Assembly (NCBI GenBank): GCA_036742455.1
Contig: DAINQU010000018.1
Location: 1-59,476, forward strand
Reading direction: 5' to 3'
From: CAIKZZ01 sp036742455
Lineage (GTDB): Bacteria > Pseudomonadota > Gammaproteobacteria > Steroidobacterales > Steroidobacteraceae
DNA length: 59,476 nt
Shown piece after piece: positions 17,791 to 26,832 of this stretch (its first letter is position 1; each line of letters begins with the position of its first letter). A program made the translations under genes and the position numbers. Under the pieces are notes generated by a model. The model was given only the letters and a program-made list of their open reading frames with translations, was not told where the DNA came from and did not search any database.

Positions 17791-17819
17791 GGGGGCGAGG
17801 CCCTTTGGGCCTCGCCCCC
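17791..17819 (+). terminator. Strong hairpin after the pullulanase gene
   Basis: A perfect 13-bp stem (17791-17803 with 17807-17819) with a TTT loop lies eight bases after the stop. There is no T tract, so it may work as a weak terminator or as a 3' stabilising stem. Confidence 0.55.
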
Positions 17820-17888
17820 TGCATCGCACCTTGCCCGTTGGGGATTCGTCCCCTAGCCTTCACGGGTCTGCACTTTGAAGGCCCGACC

Positions 17889-19169
17889 ATGATCCAGGCA
17901 TTTTTACTGGCCGCCGCGCTCGGCGCCGGCTTTGAGCACCCGACGCCGAACCCGCCCGCCGACCTCCCGGCGAGCGTCTACCGAGAGCGCCGCGAGCGGC
18001 TCATGGCGGCACTCGGCGGCTGCACTGCGGTGCTGTCCTCGCAAGGCGAGACCTCCGGCATCACCGAGGATTATCGTCAGGACGCCGATTTTTACTGGCT
18101 GACCGGGATCAACGAGCCGGGCGCTCACCTCGTTCTGCAGCCCAAATCCCCCTACCGCAAGGTCACGCTCTTCCTGCGTCCGCGCGACCCCGAGGCCGAG
18201 CGGTGGACCGGTCCGCGCGAGGCGGTCTCGCCGGATCTCATCGAGCGCTACGGCGTCGATGTGGTTCGACGCGGAACACCGGACAGCACCTTGGCGCTCG
18301 CGGCCGAGCACCACGACTGTGTGGCCATCATCGCGCCGGGGACCGCCGCCAGCGAGGATCGCAGTGACGCGCGCCTCTCCCAGCGCATCGCCGGACGGTA
18401 CGGGCTCAAAACGGAATTCCGACGCGGCTTGCTGGCCCAGCTGCGCTCCGCCCACGACGAGGACGAACTGAAGCGGATGCAACGGGCGATCGCCATCACG
18501 GCGCAAGGTCATCAGACGGCGGCCCGCGCCACCGTCGCGGGCGTGTCGGAGCGCGACGTCCAAACCCAACTCGAGTACAGCTTCTACGCCGCCGGCGCGA
18601 CGGGCCTGTCCTACCCCTCCATCGTCGGCAGTGGCCCGAACGGTGCTGTCCTGCACTGGGACCAAAATTCCCGACTCCTGCGCGACGGCGATCTCGTGGT
18701 CATCGACGCGGCCGCCGAGTACGGCCGATATGCCGCGGACGTGACCCGTACCTACCCGGTCTCCGGTCATTTCACCGCCGAACAGGCTCAGGTGTACCGC
18801 GCGGTCTACCAGGCGCAAGAGGATATCTTCGCGGCCATTCGCCCAGGCGTCTCCATGGCCGAACTGCAGCACGTGGCCGAAGCCTCACTGCGCCGCTCCG
18901 GCTACCTCGCCGCCTTCATTCACGGTTTTGGGCACTTCGTGGGCCTCGATGTGCACGACGCCGGCGACCCGGAGAAGCCCATTCCGGCCGGCGCCGTGTT
19001 CACCGTTGAGCCCGGGGTGTATCTCCCGGCCGACGGATTCGGTGTCCGCATCGAGGACGAAGTGCAGATGACTGCCACCGGGTACGTACTCCTGACCCGC
19101 GACATCCCGCGCAAACTCGAAGACGTGGAAGCCTGGGTTCAGCGCGCACGCGCCACCGGCGAGCATTGA
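17889..19169 (+). CDS. pepP: Xaa-Pro aminopeptidase, peptidase family M24
   Basis: This enzyme removes N-terminal residues preceding proline. The ATG at 17889 gives 427 residues and is preferred to an in-frame start at 17787, which would add a GC-rich tail through the hairpin. An N-terminal creatinase-like domain (about 20-160) contains DADFYWLTGINEPGA. The C-terminal pita-bread domain holds the two-metal site: Asp273, Asp284 (AADVTRTYP), His349 (HGFGHFVGLDVH), Glu374 (VEPGVY) and Glu389 (IEDEV). The first residues (MIQAFLLAAALGAG) are hydrophobic and could be a weak signal peptide, so location is uncertain. The stop overlaps the next start (TGATG). Confidence 0.88.
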   Translation: MIQAFLLAAALGAGFEHPTPNPPADLPASVYRERRERLMAALGGCTAVLSSQGETSGITEDYRQDADFYWLTGINEPGAHLVLQPKSPYRKVTLFLRPRDPEAERWTGPREAVSPDLIERYGVDVVRRGTPDSTLALAAEHHDCVAIIAPGTAASEDRSDARLSQRIAGRYGLKTEFRRGLLAQLRSAHDEDELKRMQRAIAITAQGHQTAARATVAGVSERDVQTQLEYSFYAAGATGLSYPSIVGSGPNGAVLHWDQNSRLLRDGDLVVIDAAAEYGRYAADVTRTYPVSGHFTAEQAQVYRAVYQAQEDIFAAIRPGVSMAELQHVAEASLRRSGYLAAFIHGFGHFVGLDVHDAGDPEKPIPAGAVFTVEPGVYLPADGFGVRIEDEVQMTATGYVLLTRDIPRKLEDVEAWVQRARATGEH

Positions 19170-20422
19170 TGAATCCCTGGAGCGCCGATCTGCAGGCGAG
19201 TCTTGGCGTCCTCGTGTTCGTCGGGCTCGCGCTGCCCTTCAGCCGCAATCGCCGCGCCATTCAATGGCGCCGCGTCGCGATCGCCATTGCGCTTCAATTT
19301 GTCGTGTGTGCGGCCCTTCTGCGCATACCGCCAATCGTCCGGGCGCTCGGGGTCCTCAACGCCGGCGTCCGGGCCGTCGAAGAGGCCACGCGCGACGGCA
19401 CAACGTTTGTCTTCGGCTACGTCGGTGGCGGCCCCGCGCCGTTCGCCATCACCCACGCGCAAAACACCTTTGTATTGGGTTTTCAGACACTTGCACTGAT
19501 ACTGGTGATCTCGGCACTGTCCGCAGTGCTGTGGCAATGGCGGATCCTACCGGCGCTCATTGGCGTCATCGCAGGCTTCTTCCGTCGGGTCTTGGGCACC
19601 GGCGGCGCGGCCGGCTTCGCGGTGAGCGCGAACGTGTTTCTCGGGCAGGTGGAGGCGCCACTCGTGGTGCGGCCGTACCTTGCCTCGATGACGCAGTACG
19701 AGCTGATGCTGCTCATGACGGCCGGCATGAGCATGATCGCCGGCAGCGTGATGGTGCTCTACTCCATCGTCCTGCAGGGGCTGGTGCCCGACGTCCCGGC
19801 GCACCTGCTCACGAAATCGCTGATGTCGATTCCGGCGGCCATCTTGTTCGCGCACCTCATGGTGCCGGAACCGGCCGACACGCGCCCCTTGCCGTCGCCG
19901 AGGCCATACACCGGTACGGTGGATGCCTTGACGCGCGGCACGTCCGACGGCCTGCTGATTTGGTTCAACGTCCTCGCAACGCTGATCGTCCTCGTGGCGC
20001 TGGTCTCGCTGGCGAACAAGGGACTGGGCGTACTCCCGGCCGTCGCGGGGGCACCGCTCACCCTCGAGCGCATGCTCGGCTGGGGGTTTGCCCCGTTGGC
20101 CTGGCTCATGGGTATGGATTGGACGCACGCGCTGATTTCGGGTCAGTTCCTCGGCGTGAAGACGATCCTGAATGAATTCATCGCGTACCTGCGCCTGGCG
20201 GCCGCCGACCCCACGGCGTTGGACCCGCGCTCGCGCCTCGTGACGCTGTATGCGCTGTGCGGCTTCGCAAACTTCGGTAGCATGGGCATCCAAGTCACGG
20301 GCATTGCGGCGATGGCGCCCGAACGCCGAGCGGATTTGGTGGCCCTCGCACCCTACGCCCTCTGGGCGTCGACGCTGGCCTCGTTAATGACCGGCGCAAT
20401 CGTCGGTATCGTGGGCTCGTGA
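19169..20422 (+). CDS. Concentrative nucleoside transporter (CNT/NupC family)
   Basis: This inner-membrane cation-coupled symporter takes up nucleosides. It has 417 residues and around ten hydrophobic segments. The family motifs are present: GVKTILNEFIAYL (the G-x-K-x3-NEF pattern) and GFANFGSMGIQ near the C-terminus. The ATG at 19169 overlaps the pepP stop by one base. A TTG one codon earlier is less likely. Co-transcription with pepP looks certain; a common role in scavenging is inference only. Confidence 0.88.
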   Translation: MNPWSADLQASLGVLVFVGLALPFSRNRRAIQWRRVAIAIALQFVVCAALLRIPPIVRALGVLNAGVRAVEEATRDGTTFVFGYVGGGPAPFAITHAQNTFVLGFQTLALILVISALSAVLWQWRILPALIGVIAGFFRRVLGTGGAAGFAVSANVFLGQVEAPLVVRPYLASMTQYELMLLMTAGMSMIAGSVMVLYSIVLQGLVPDVPAHLLTKSLMSIPAAILFAHLMVPEPADTRPLPSPRPYTGTVDALTRGTSDGLLIWFNVLATLIVLVALVSLANKGLGVLPAVAGAPLTLERMLGWGFAPLAWLMGMDWTHALISGQFLGVKTILNEFIAYLRLAAADPTALDPRSRLVTLYALCGFANFGSMGIQVTGIAAMAPERRADLVALAPYALWASTLASLMTGAIVGIVGS

Positions 20423-20449
20423 GTCCCGAACGTTAGTTGGAGCGAAACG

Positions 20450-20788
20450 ATGGAACTGTATCAACAAGAAGTCGCCGGCACCGCGGTGCTCGTGATCGTG
20501 GGTCGTGTGACCGTCGATGACGCACCCGCCCTCGCGGAACGGCTGGCGCTTGCGTTGACCGAGCACTCCCACCGTCTCATTCTCGATCTGTCGCGCGTGG
20601 ATTTCATGGGCAGCGCAGGCCTTGGCGCCCTCATCACGGCGACGAAGACCGCCCGTGCAAACGGCGGCGATATCGTCTTCGCAGCCCCTTCGGCGGTCGT
20701 ACAGACCCTGTTGCACGTCTCCGGTCTGTTGGACTTCGTTCTCCATTCGAACGCCACGGCCCTCGCCGTGGGTTTACTCCCCGCGTAG
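20450..20788 (+). CDS. STAS-domain protein, anti-sigma factor antagonist type
   Basis: The product is 112 residues, a single STAS domain. The switch motif DFMGSAGLGAL carries the conserved phosphorylatable serine (Ser55), as in SpoIIAA/RsbV-type proteins that bind kinase/anti-sigma partners. GGAG lies eight bases before the ATG. No partner kinase or phosphatase gene is nearby, so its circuit must lie elsewhere. It follows the nucleoside transporter after 27 bases. Confidence 0.85.
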   Translation: MELYQQEVAGTAVLVIVGRVTVDDAPALAERLALALTEHSHRLILDLSRVDFMGSAGLGALITATKTARANGGDIVFAAPSAVVQTLLHVSGLLDFVLHSNATALAVGLLPA

Positions 20789-20885
20789 CCCTCGCCCTTC
20801 ACCTTTCCGGAAAAACCTTCACCCTTCTTTGCGGGCGGATGTGAATACTGTGCAGCGCGCCGTCGCCTCGTCCGGACCCTAATCC

Positions 20886-23800
20886 ATGAGCCTCATCCGC
20901 CAGGTTTTGCGAAAGCCGTATACGGTCGGCGCATTGCTTGTGGTGTTGTGCTTGCTCGGTCTCGGCGAAGCGCGCCGCATGCCGATCGATATCTTCCCGG
21001 AAATCGACATACCCGTGGTGAGCGTCGTGTGGACGTACTCCGGGATGTCGGCCGACGAGATTCAGAACCGCATCCTCTCGGTGCATCAGCGCCAACTCGC
21101 CTCGGTGGTCGATGATATCGAACGCATCGAGGCGACCAGTTACACCGGCGTCGGGGTTGAGAAGATTTACCTGCACGAAGGCGCCGATGTCACCCGCGCC
21201 GTCAGCCAACTCTCGGCAAGCGCACTCACCGCGCTCAAGTACATGCCGCGCAACCTCGTGCCGCCGCTGGTCATTCGCTACGGGGCGACGGACGTTCCGA
21301 TCATTCAGTTGTCGCTCTCCTCCGAATCGTTGGCCGACAATCAACTGAACGACGCCGGTCAAAACATCATTCGCCCGGCCCTCGCGGTCGTTCGGGGTGC
21401 GGAGGTGCCGCAGCCCTACGGTGGCAAACCGCGCGTCATCATGGCGGATATCGACCCCACGGCCTTGAGCGCCCGCGGATTGACGCCGGCCGATGTGAGC
21501 GCCGCGATACAACGGCAGAACATCATTCTGCCTGCCGGCACCCTCAAGGCCGGTCCGTTTGAGTACCCGATACGGACCAACAATGCCGCGGACACGATCG
21601 AGCGGATCAACGTGTACCCCATCAAAGACGTCGACGGTCGCGTCGTCTTCTTGCGGGACGTGGCCCACGTCCACGACGGCTTTCAGGCCCAAACCAATGC
21701 CGTCACGGTGAACGGTCGGCCGGGCGTGTTGATGGTCGTGCGCAAGACCGGGGGCGTCTCGACCTTGGGCGTGATCGCGGGTCTGCGCAACGCGCTACCG
21801 GACATTGCCCACCTGATTCCATCGGCCGTGCACATCACGCCGCTGTTTGATCAGTCCATCTTTGTCTCGGCGGCCATCCAGTCGGTCGTGCTGGGCGGCT
21901 TCATCGCCGCCGTACTGACGGCGCTCATGATCATCCTCTTCCTCGGGGATCTGCGCCTAACCGTCATTATTCTGGCGTCCATTCCCGTATCGATCATTGC
22001 CGCGATCCTCGCGCTCGGCCTCCTCGGCCACACGCTCAACATCATGACCCTCGGCGGCTTTGCGTTGGCCGTCGGTATCTTGGTCGATAACGGCACGGTG
22101 GTGATCGAAAACATCGAACGGCACCTGCGACTGCACGACACCGTCTGGAACGCGATTCAGCACGGCGCAGAAGAAGTGGCGCTGCCCACCGTGTTGGCGA
22201 CCTTGTCCATCTGCATCGTCTTCATTCCGGTCTTCCTGCTGGAAGGCACCGCGAAGTACCTCTTTTCACCCCTGTCGCTGGCCGTCATTTTGGCGCTGCT
22301 GGCGAGCCTCGTCTTGTCATTTACGCTCGTGCCAACCCTCTTCCGGCTGCTGGTGGGTCGCGACGCGCACGGGCATCCGCCGGAGACGGCAGACAAGTCC
22401 GCCCTGCGCCGGCTTCATCTGCGTTTCAATCGCGCCTTCGATCGCCAGCGTGGCGCCTACGAGCGTTGGCTGCGGCACGTGCTTGTCGCGCCGCGAGCGA
22501 CGCTACTCACCTTTACGATTCTCGGCGGATGCGCCTTGGCGACGCTGCCGTTTGTCGGAGAGAACTTCTTCCCGGCCGTCGACGCCGGCCTGTTCCGGCT
22601 GCACGTGCGCGCCGCCCCGGGAACGCGTTTGGAAGCGACGCGCGCGCTCTTTTCCCGCGTCGAACAGGACGTGCGGGAGATCGCCGGGCCCGATCAAGTC
22701 GAAACGGCGCTGGGCAATATCGGACTGCCGTACAGCGGGACGAACATCGCGCTGAGCGATACGGCAACGGTCGGCACCATGGACGGCGAATTGCTCGTGT
22801 CGCTGCGCGCAACGCACCGACCCACGGCCGACATCCTGCACGATCTGCGGGCGGAACTGCCGCGGCGCGAGCCGGGCGTCTCGTTCTTTTTCCAACCCGC
22901 CGACATCGTCAACCAGGTGCTTAATTTCGGTCAACCGGCACCGATCGACATCCGTGTCATCGGTAAAGATGCCGCGGCCGGCTACGCGCAAGCGCAGTCG
23001 CTCGTCGGACAAATCAATGCGCTACCGGGGGTGGTCGACGCGCACGTGTTTCAAGTGCCGGACGCACCGGCGATGACCGTGGACGTCAATCGCACGCTGG
23101 CCGCCGAATCGGGTCTCGCCCAAGACGACGTCGCCAACAGTTTGCTGATCGCCACCGGGTCGACGCTGCAGGTTGCCCCGAACTTTTATTTGGATCCCAG
23201 CACGCACGTCTCCTATCCACTGATTGCGCAAATTCCCCCGAGTGAGTTGAGCGATACGGATCGACTCGGCCGTGTGCCTGTCGGCAATGCGCGGGCGGGC
23301 GAGCCGTTGTTCTTGGACGTCCTCACGAGCCAGCGATCGCGCTCGCCCCTCGCGTTGTCGCAGTTCAATATCCGGCCGGTCTTTGACATCCATGCGGACG
23401 TCGAGGGGCGTGATCTCGGCGGCGCCGCGGAGGACATCGAGCGTGTGCTCGCCCGCGCCCGTACGACCGCCGATCCGAGCCTCAAGCTGCAACTCAGTGG
23501 GCAGGTCGAAACCATGCGATCGAGCTTCCAAGGGCTCGTCACCGGGATCGCCTTGGCGTTGGTGTTGGTCTACCTCTTCCTCGTCATCAGCTTCCAAAGC
23601 TGGCTCGAGCCGTTGGTGGCCCTCGCCTCGGCCCCGTTCGCCCTCGCAGGGTCCGTCCTCATGCTGTACCTCACCATGACCACCTTCAGCGTGCCGGCCC
23701 TGATGGGCGCCTTGATGTGCATCGGGTTGGCGACGGCGAACAGCATTTTGGTCGTGGCGTTCGCCCGCGAGCGCCACCGCTCGGGCGTGACCATCCGCGA

Positions 23801-24044
23801 CGCCGCGTTCCAAGCCGGCGCCACGCGGTTGCGCCCAGTCATCATGACCGCCGCCGCCATGGCGCTCGGCATGATCCCCATGGCCACCGGGTTCGGCGAG
23901 GGCGGCGAACAGAACGCACCGCTCGCACGCGCCGTGATTGGGGGCTTGATCCTCGCGACGCCCGCGACGCTCAGCCTCGTGCCGTTGTTATACGCCCGCC
24001 TGCACGCCCGTCGCGGGTCAGAGGAGACTGCGCATGTCGCCTGA
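20886..24044 (+). CDS. RND efflux pump permease, multidrug (HAE)-like
   Basis: This inner-membrane proton-driven pump has 1052 residues and the usual two halves of transmembrane helices and large periplasmic loops. It begins MSLIRQVLRKPYTVG and has the FPEIDIPVVSVVWTYSG start of the porter domain. Helix 4 reads ILVDNGTVVIENIERH. Many pumps have two aspartates here (AcrB Asp407 and Asp408), but this one has Asp-Asn. Helix 10/11 contains IGLATANSILVVAFARE. It is the first gene of a permease-adaptor-outer membrane factor operon, an order opposite to acrAB. Substrates cannot be told from sequence. No clear ribosome binding site is visible before the ATG. Confidence 0.9.
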   Translation: MSLIRQVLRKPYTVGALLVVLCLLGLGEARRMPIDIFPEIDIPVVSVVWTYSGMSADEIQNRILSVHQRQLASVVDDIERIEATSYTGVGVEKIYLHEGADVTRAVSQLSASALTALKYMPRNLVPPLVIRYGATDVPIIQLSLSSESLADNQLNDAGQNIIRPALAVVRGAEVPQPYGGKPRVIMADIDPTALSARGLTPADVSAAIQRQNIILPAGTLKAGPFEYPIRTNNAADTIERINVYPIKDVDGRVVFLRDVAHVHDGFQAQTNAVTVNGRPGVLMVVRKTGGVSTLGVIAGLRNALPDIAHLIPSAVHITPLFDQSIFVSAAIQSVVLGGFIAAVLTALMIILFLGDLRLTVIILASIPVSIIAAILALGLLGHTLNIMTLGGFALAVGILVDNGTVVIENIERHLRLHDTVWNAIQHGAEEVALPTVLATLSICIVFIPVFLLEGTAKYLFSPLSLAVILALLASLVLSFTLVPTLFRLLVGRDAHGHPPETADKSALRRLHLRFNRAFDRQRGAYERWLRHVLVAPRATLLTFTILGGCALATLPFVGENFFPAVDAGLFRLHVRAAPGTRLEATRALFSRVEQDVREIAGPDQVETALGNIGLPYSGTNIALSDTATVGTMDGELLVSLRATHRPTADILHDLRAELPRREPGVSFFFQPADIVNQVLNFGQPAPIDIRVIGKDAAAGYAQAQSLVGQINALPGVVDAHVFQVPDAPAMTVDVNRTLAAESGLAQDDVANSLLIATGSTLQVAPNFYLDPSTHVSYPLIAQIPPSELSDTDRLGRVPVGNARAGEPLFLDVLTSQRSRSPLALSQFNIRPVFDIHADVEGRDLGGAAEDIERVLARARTTADPSLKLQLSGQVETMRSSFQGLVTGIALALVLVYLFLVISFQSWLEPLVALASAPFALAGSVLMLYLTMTTFSVPALMGALMCIGLATANSILVVAFARERHRSGVTIRDAAFQAGATRLRPVIMTAAAMALGMIPMATGFGEGGEQNAPLARAVIGGLILATPATLSLVPLLYARLHARRGSEETAHVA

Positions 24045-25230
24045 GGTACCGGAGGACACCGGCCACACCCCGTCCGACCCGCGCGCGCGGTGGCGCCGGG
24101 GCGCCGTCGCGATCGGGGGTCTGCTCGCCCTCGCCGTCGTCGGCGTGTTGCGGCTGCAGCATCACCACACCCTGCAACAGGAAGCCGACCACCGCCGCGC
24201 GGATGCGCCGGTGGTGCGGGTGCTCACGGTCGGCGGTGCACCGCCCAGCGTCATCAACCGCCTGCCGGCGCAGGCGGCGCCGTGGCACGTCACGACCGTG
24301 TACGCCCGCGTGAACGGGTTCGTGAACGCCTGGACCGCCGACATCGGCGATCGCGTCAAACCCGGACAGACGCTCGCCACCATCGACACGCCGGAGTTGG
24401 ACGCGGAACTGGCGGCGGCACGCGCCCGCTTGGACGCGGCCAAGGCGCAAGCCGAGCTCGCGCGGACGACCGACGAGCGCTGGCGCGACACACCCAAAGG
24501 CGCCGTCGCTGATCAAGAGCGCGACGCCAAGCACGCCGAACACAGCGCTGCGGAGGCCACGGTGCGACTGGAGTCGGCCCGCGTATCGCAGTACGAGGTG
24601 CTGTCGGGCTTCAAACGGGTCACGGCACCGTTTGAGGGCACGGTCAGCGACCGGACGATCGACATCGGCACGCTCGTGACCACCGGCAACAGCACAACGA
24701 CACCGCTCTACCGCATCGTTCAAGATGCGCCGCTGCGTGTGTACGTGAGCGTCCCGCAAGCTTGGGTGGCCGACCTCGCGCGCGGCGACGGCGAAGCGGA
24801 CATTTACCTGCCCGGCAGCAGCGACGGGCCGGTCACGGGCCGAGTGGCCCGACGCTCGGCCGCGCTGGACGCGCAGACGCGCAGCCTGCGCATAGAGGTC
24901 GACCTGCCGAACACCGATCACCGGATTTTGCCCGGCGCCGCCCTCGAGGCCGCGTTGCACTTGGCGCCGCGTGGCGCGGTCGCGATCCCCGCGCAAGCCC
25001 TGCGATTGAGCGCCACAGGCCCGGAGGTGTTGAAAGTCGACGCGGCGGGTCACGTCCAGGTCGCGAGTGTCGAAATCGCGCGCGACGATGGCCGCTCCGT
25101 GGAGATCCGGCGCGGTGTGACCGCGGGCGATCGTCTGATCATCAATCCGGCGGACGCCCTGAAGACCGGGGATACCGTGCGGGTCATGGACGACGCGACC
25201 GCGCCAACGACCGGCCACGCGACGCCATGA
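24034..25230 (+). CDS. RND efflux periplasmic adaptor (membrane fusion protein)
   Basis: This adaptor links the permease to the outer-membrane channel. It has 398 residues with one N-terminal membrane segment (about 24-42), then the lipoyl/barrel-sandwich half-motif VNGFVNAWTADIGDRVKPGQ. A helical hairpin (about 115-185) and the second lipoyl half FEGTVSDRTIDIGTLV follow. It overlaps the permease gene by 11 bases, has GAGGAG before the ATG, and overlaps the next gene by four. Confidence 0.9.
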   Translation: MSPEVPEDTGHTPSDPRARWRRGAVAIGGLLALAVVGVLRLQHHHTLQQEADHRRADAPVVRVLTVGGAPPSVINRLPAQAAPWHVTTVYARVNGFVNAWTADIGDRVKPGQTLATIDTPELDAELAAARARLDAAKAQAELARTTDERWRDTPKGAVADQERDAKHAEHSAAEATVRLESARVSQYEVLSGFKRVTAPFEGTVSDRTIDIGTLVTTGNSTTTPLYRIVQDAPLRVYVSVPQAWVADLARGDGEADIYLPGSSDGPVTGRVARRSAALDAQTRSLRIEVDLPNTDHRILPGAALEAALHLAPRGAVAIPAQALRLSATGPEVLKVDAAGHVQVASVEIARDDGRSVEIRRGVTAGDRLIINPADALKTGDTVRVMDDATAPTTGHATP

Positions 25231-26717
25231 AGCGCACCCGCGCGTTGGCGCTGGCGGTCACGTGGGTCTTGGCCGGGTGCGCAATCCGCCCGGACCTCAC
25301 CCCGCCCGCCGTGCCGCTCCCGGGCGCCTTCGTCGGCGCGACGGACACGGCGGCCGACCTCACCGTGCCGTGGTGGGAGCAATTTGACGATCCGGTCCTG
25401 AGTGACCTGGTCCAAAAGGGCCTCACCGACAACATCGATGTCCGCATCGCCCTCGATCGCTTGGGTGCGGCGCGTGCGTACGAAGCCGGCAGTGTCGCGG
25501 GCCTGCTGCCAACGGTAAACGCCACCGCCGGCGGCGGTCACGGCACGGGCGTTGACGAGACCAAGGGTCGTGTCGATACGCCCTTCGGCGCCGGCCTCAA
25601 CAGCAAAGCCGTCCCGAACGTCAATCAGGCGGCCGGCTTTGACGCTACCTGGCAGTTGGATCTGTTCGGTCGCACCCGACTCGCCATCGCGGACGCGCAT
25701 GCGCTGCGGGCGTCCTTGGAAGCGGGTCGCGACGGCGTGCGACAAGCCGTCGCCGCGAATATCGGTGAGGCGTACGTCCGCTATCGTCAAGCACAATGGG
25801 ACGTCTCGATCCTGACCGACGCGGTGGCCGTGGCGCGCCAAGCGCGCGACTTGGCCCACGACCGCTACCGGGCCGGGATCCGCAACGGCCTCGATGCGCA
25901 GATCGCCGAACGCGAATCGCAAACCTCGGAAGCGACGCTCGCACTCACCGTAGCGGCCCGCGACAACGCCCGTGGCGCGCTCGCCGTGTACTTAGGGCGA
26001 TACCCCGAAGCCGGATTACCGGAACTGGCCAGCGCCAAGCCCATACCGGCCAGCACCACGGCGCCGCCCGACTCCGCACCCGTCGCGTTGTTGCAGCGTC
26101 GGCCGGATCTGCGTCAGGCGGTCGCGGACTGGCAGCGTGCCGGGATCAAGGTGGGCGATGCCACCGCCGCATTGTTCCCCCGCGTCGCGCTGACGGCGGC
26201 CGTGGGTGCCGAACAAGGTCCCGTGCAAAACGGCGTGATCCCGGGCACCCACCTCTGGTCTGTGGGCCCGTCGATGATCTGGCCGATACTCGATTTCGGC
26301 GCGCTGGATGCGGCGATCGAAGCGGCCCGGTGGCAGCAACGGGCGGCGCTCGACGGGTACAAACGCGCGATCCTCAATGCCGTTGCCGAGGTCGACCGCC
26401 AGCGGACCTTACTGCACGCGGCGCGCGATCGCGCCCAGCACCTCGACGCGGCGGTCGTGGCGAGCCTTGCGGCCGTGCAACTCGCCCAAGCACGCTACAC
26501 CGCGGGGCTCACGGATTTTGCGGCCGTCGCCGACAGTGATCGCGCGGCCGTGCGCGCCCAGCTGGAGTATTCCGCCGCGCTCGCTGACGCCGCGACCGCC
26601 TTCATTCGGCTGCAGGTTGCGCTCGGCGGCGGTTGGACTGCCGATCCCGCGGCGACGCCGGCCTATCGGCCGAGCCCCGCCATCATCGCCCTGATCGAGC
26701 ACGCGCAGGCGCCGTAA
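25227..26717 (+). CDS. RND efflux outer-membrane factor lipoprotein (NodT family)
   Basis: This is a TolC-type trimeric channel subunit. The ATG at 25227 overlaps the adaptor stop (ATGA) and gives 496 residues. The lipoprotein signal ends LAGC. Two outer-membrane-efflux repeats follow, with the PWWEQFDDPVLSDLV start typical of NodT proteins and ATWQLDLFGRTRLAI in the first repeat. It is the last gene of the first RND operon. Confidence 0.9.
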   Translation: MKRTRALALAVTWVLAGCAIRPDLTPPAVPLPGAFVGATDTAADLTVPWWEQFDDPVLSDLVQKGLTDNIDVRIALDRLGAARAYEAGSVAGLLPTVNATAGGGHGTGVDETKGRVDTPFGAGLNSKAVPNVNQAAGFDATWQLDLFGRTRLAIADAHALRASLEAGRDGVRQAVAANIGEAYVRYRQAQWDVSILTDAVAVARQARDLAHDRYRAGIRNGLDAQIAERESQTSEATLALTVAARDNARGALAVYLGRYPEAGLPELASAKPIPASTTAPPDSAPVALLQRRPDLRQAVADWQRAGIKVGDATAALFPRVALTAAVGAEQGPVQNGVIPGTHLWSVGPSMIWPILDFGALDAAIEAARWQQRAALDGYKRAILNAVAEVDRQRTLLHAARDRAQHLDAAVVASLAAVQLAQARYTAGLTDFAAVADSDRAAVRAQLEYSAALADAATAFIRLQVALGGGWTADPAATPAYRPSPAIIALIEHAQAP

Positions 26718-26779
26718 CGGTCGCAGACAGCGCCCATCGGCGCGGCAGTTCTGCACCGGTCATGGCGTTTGCATCGGGC

Positions 26780-26807
26780 AAAAAAAGCGCCCCACGAGGG
26801 GGCGCTT
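26780..26807 (-). terminator. Intrinsic terminator of the porin gene
   Basis: On the minus strand AAGCGCCCC pairs with GGGGCGCTT around a five-base loop and is followed by a run of T. It lies 26 bases after the porin stop. It may also serve the converging RND operon, though the T run faces only the porin side. Confidence 0.85.
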
Positions 26808-26832
26808 CCTGCATCGACAGGTCGATCTGCGC

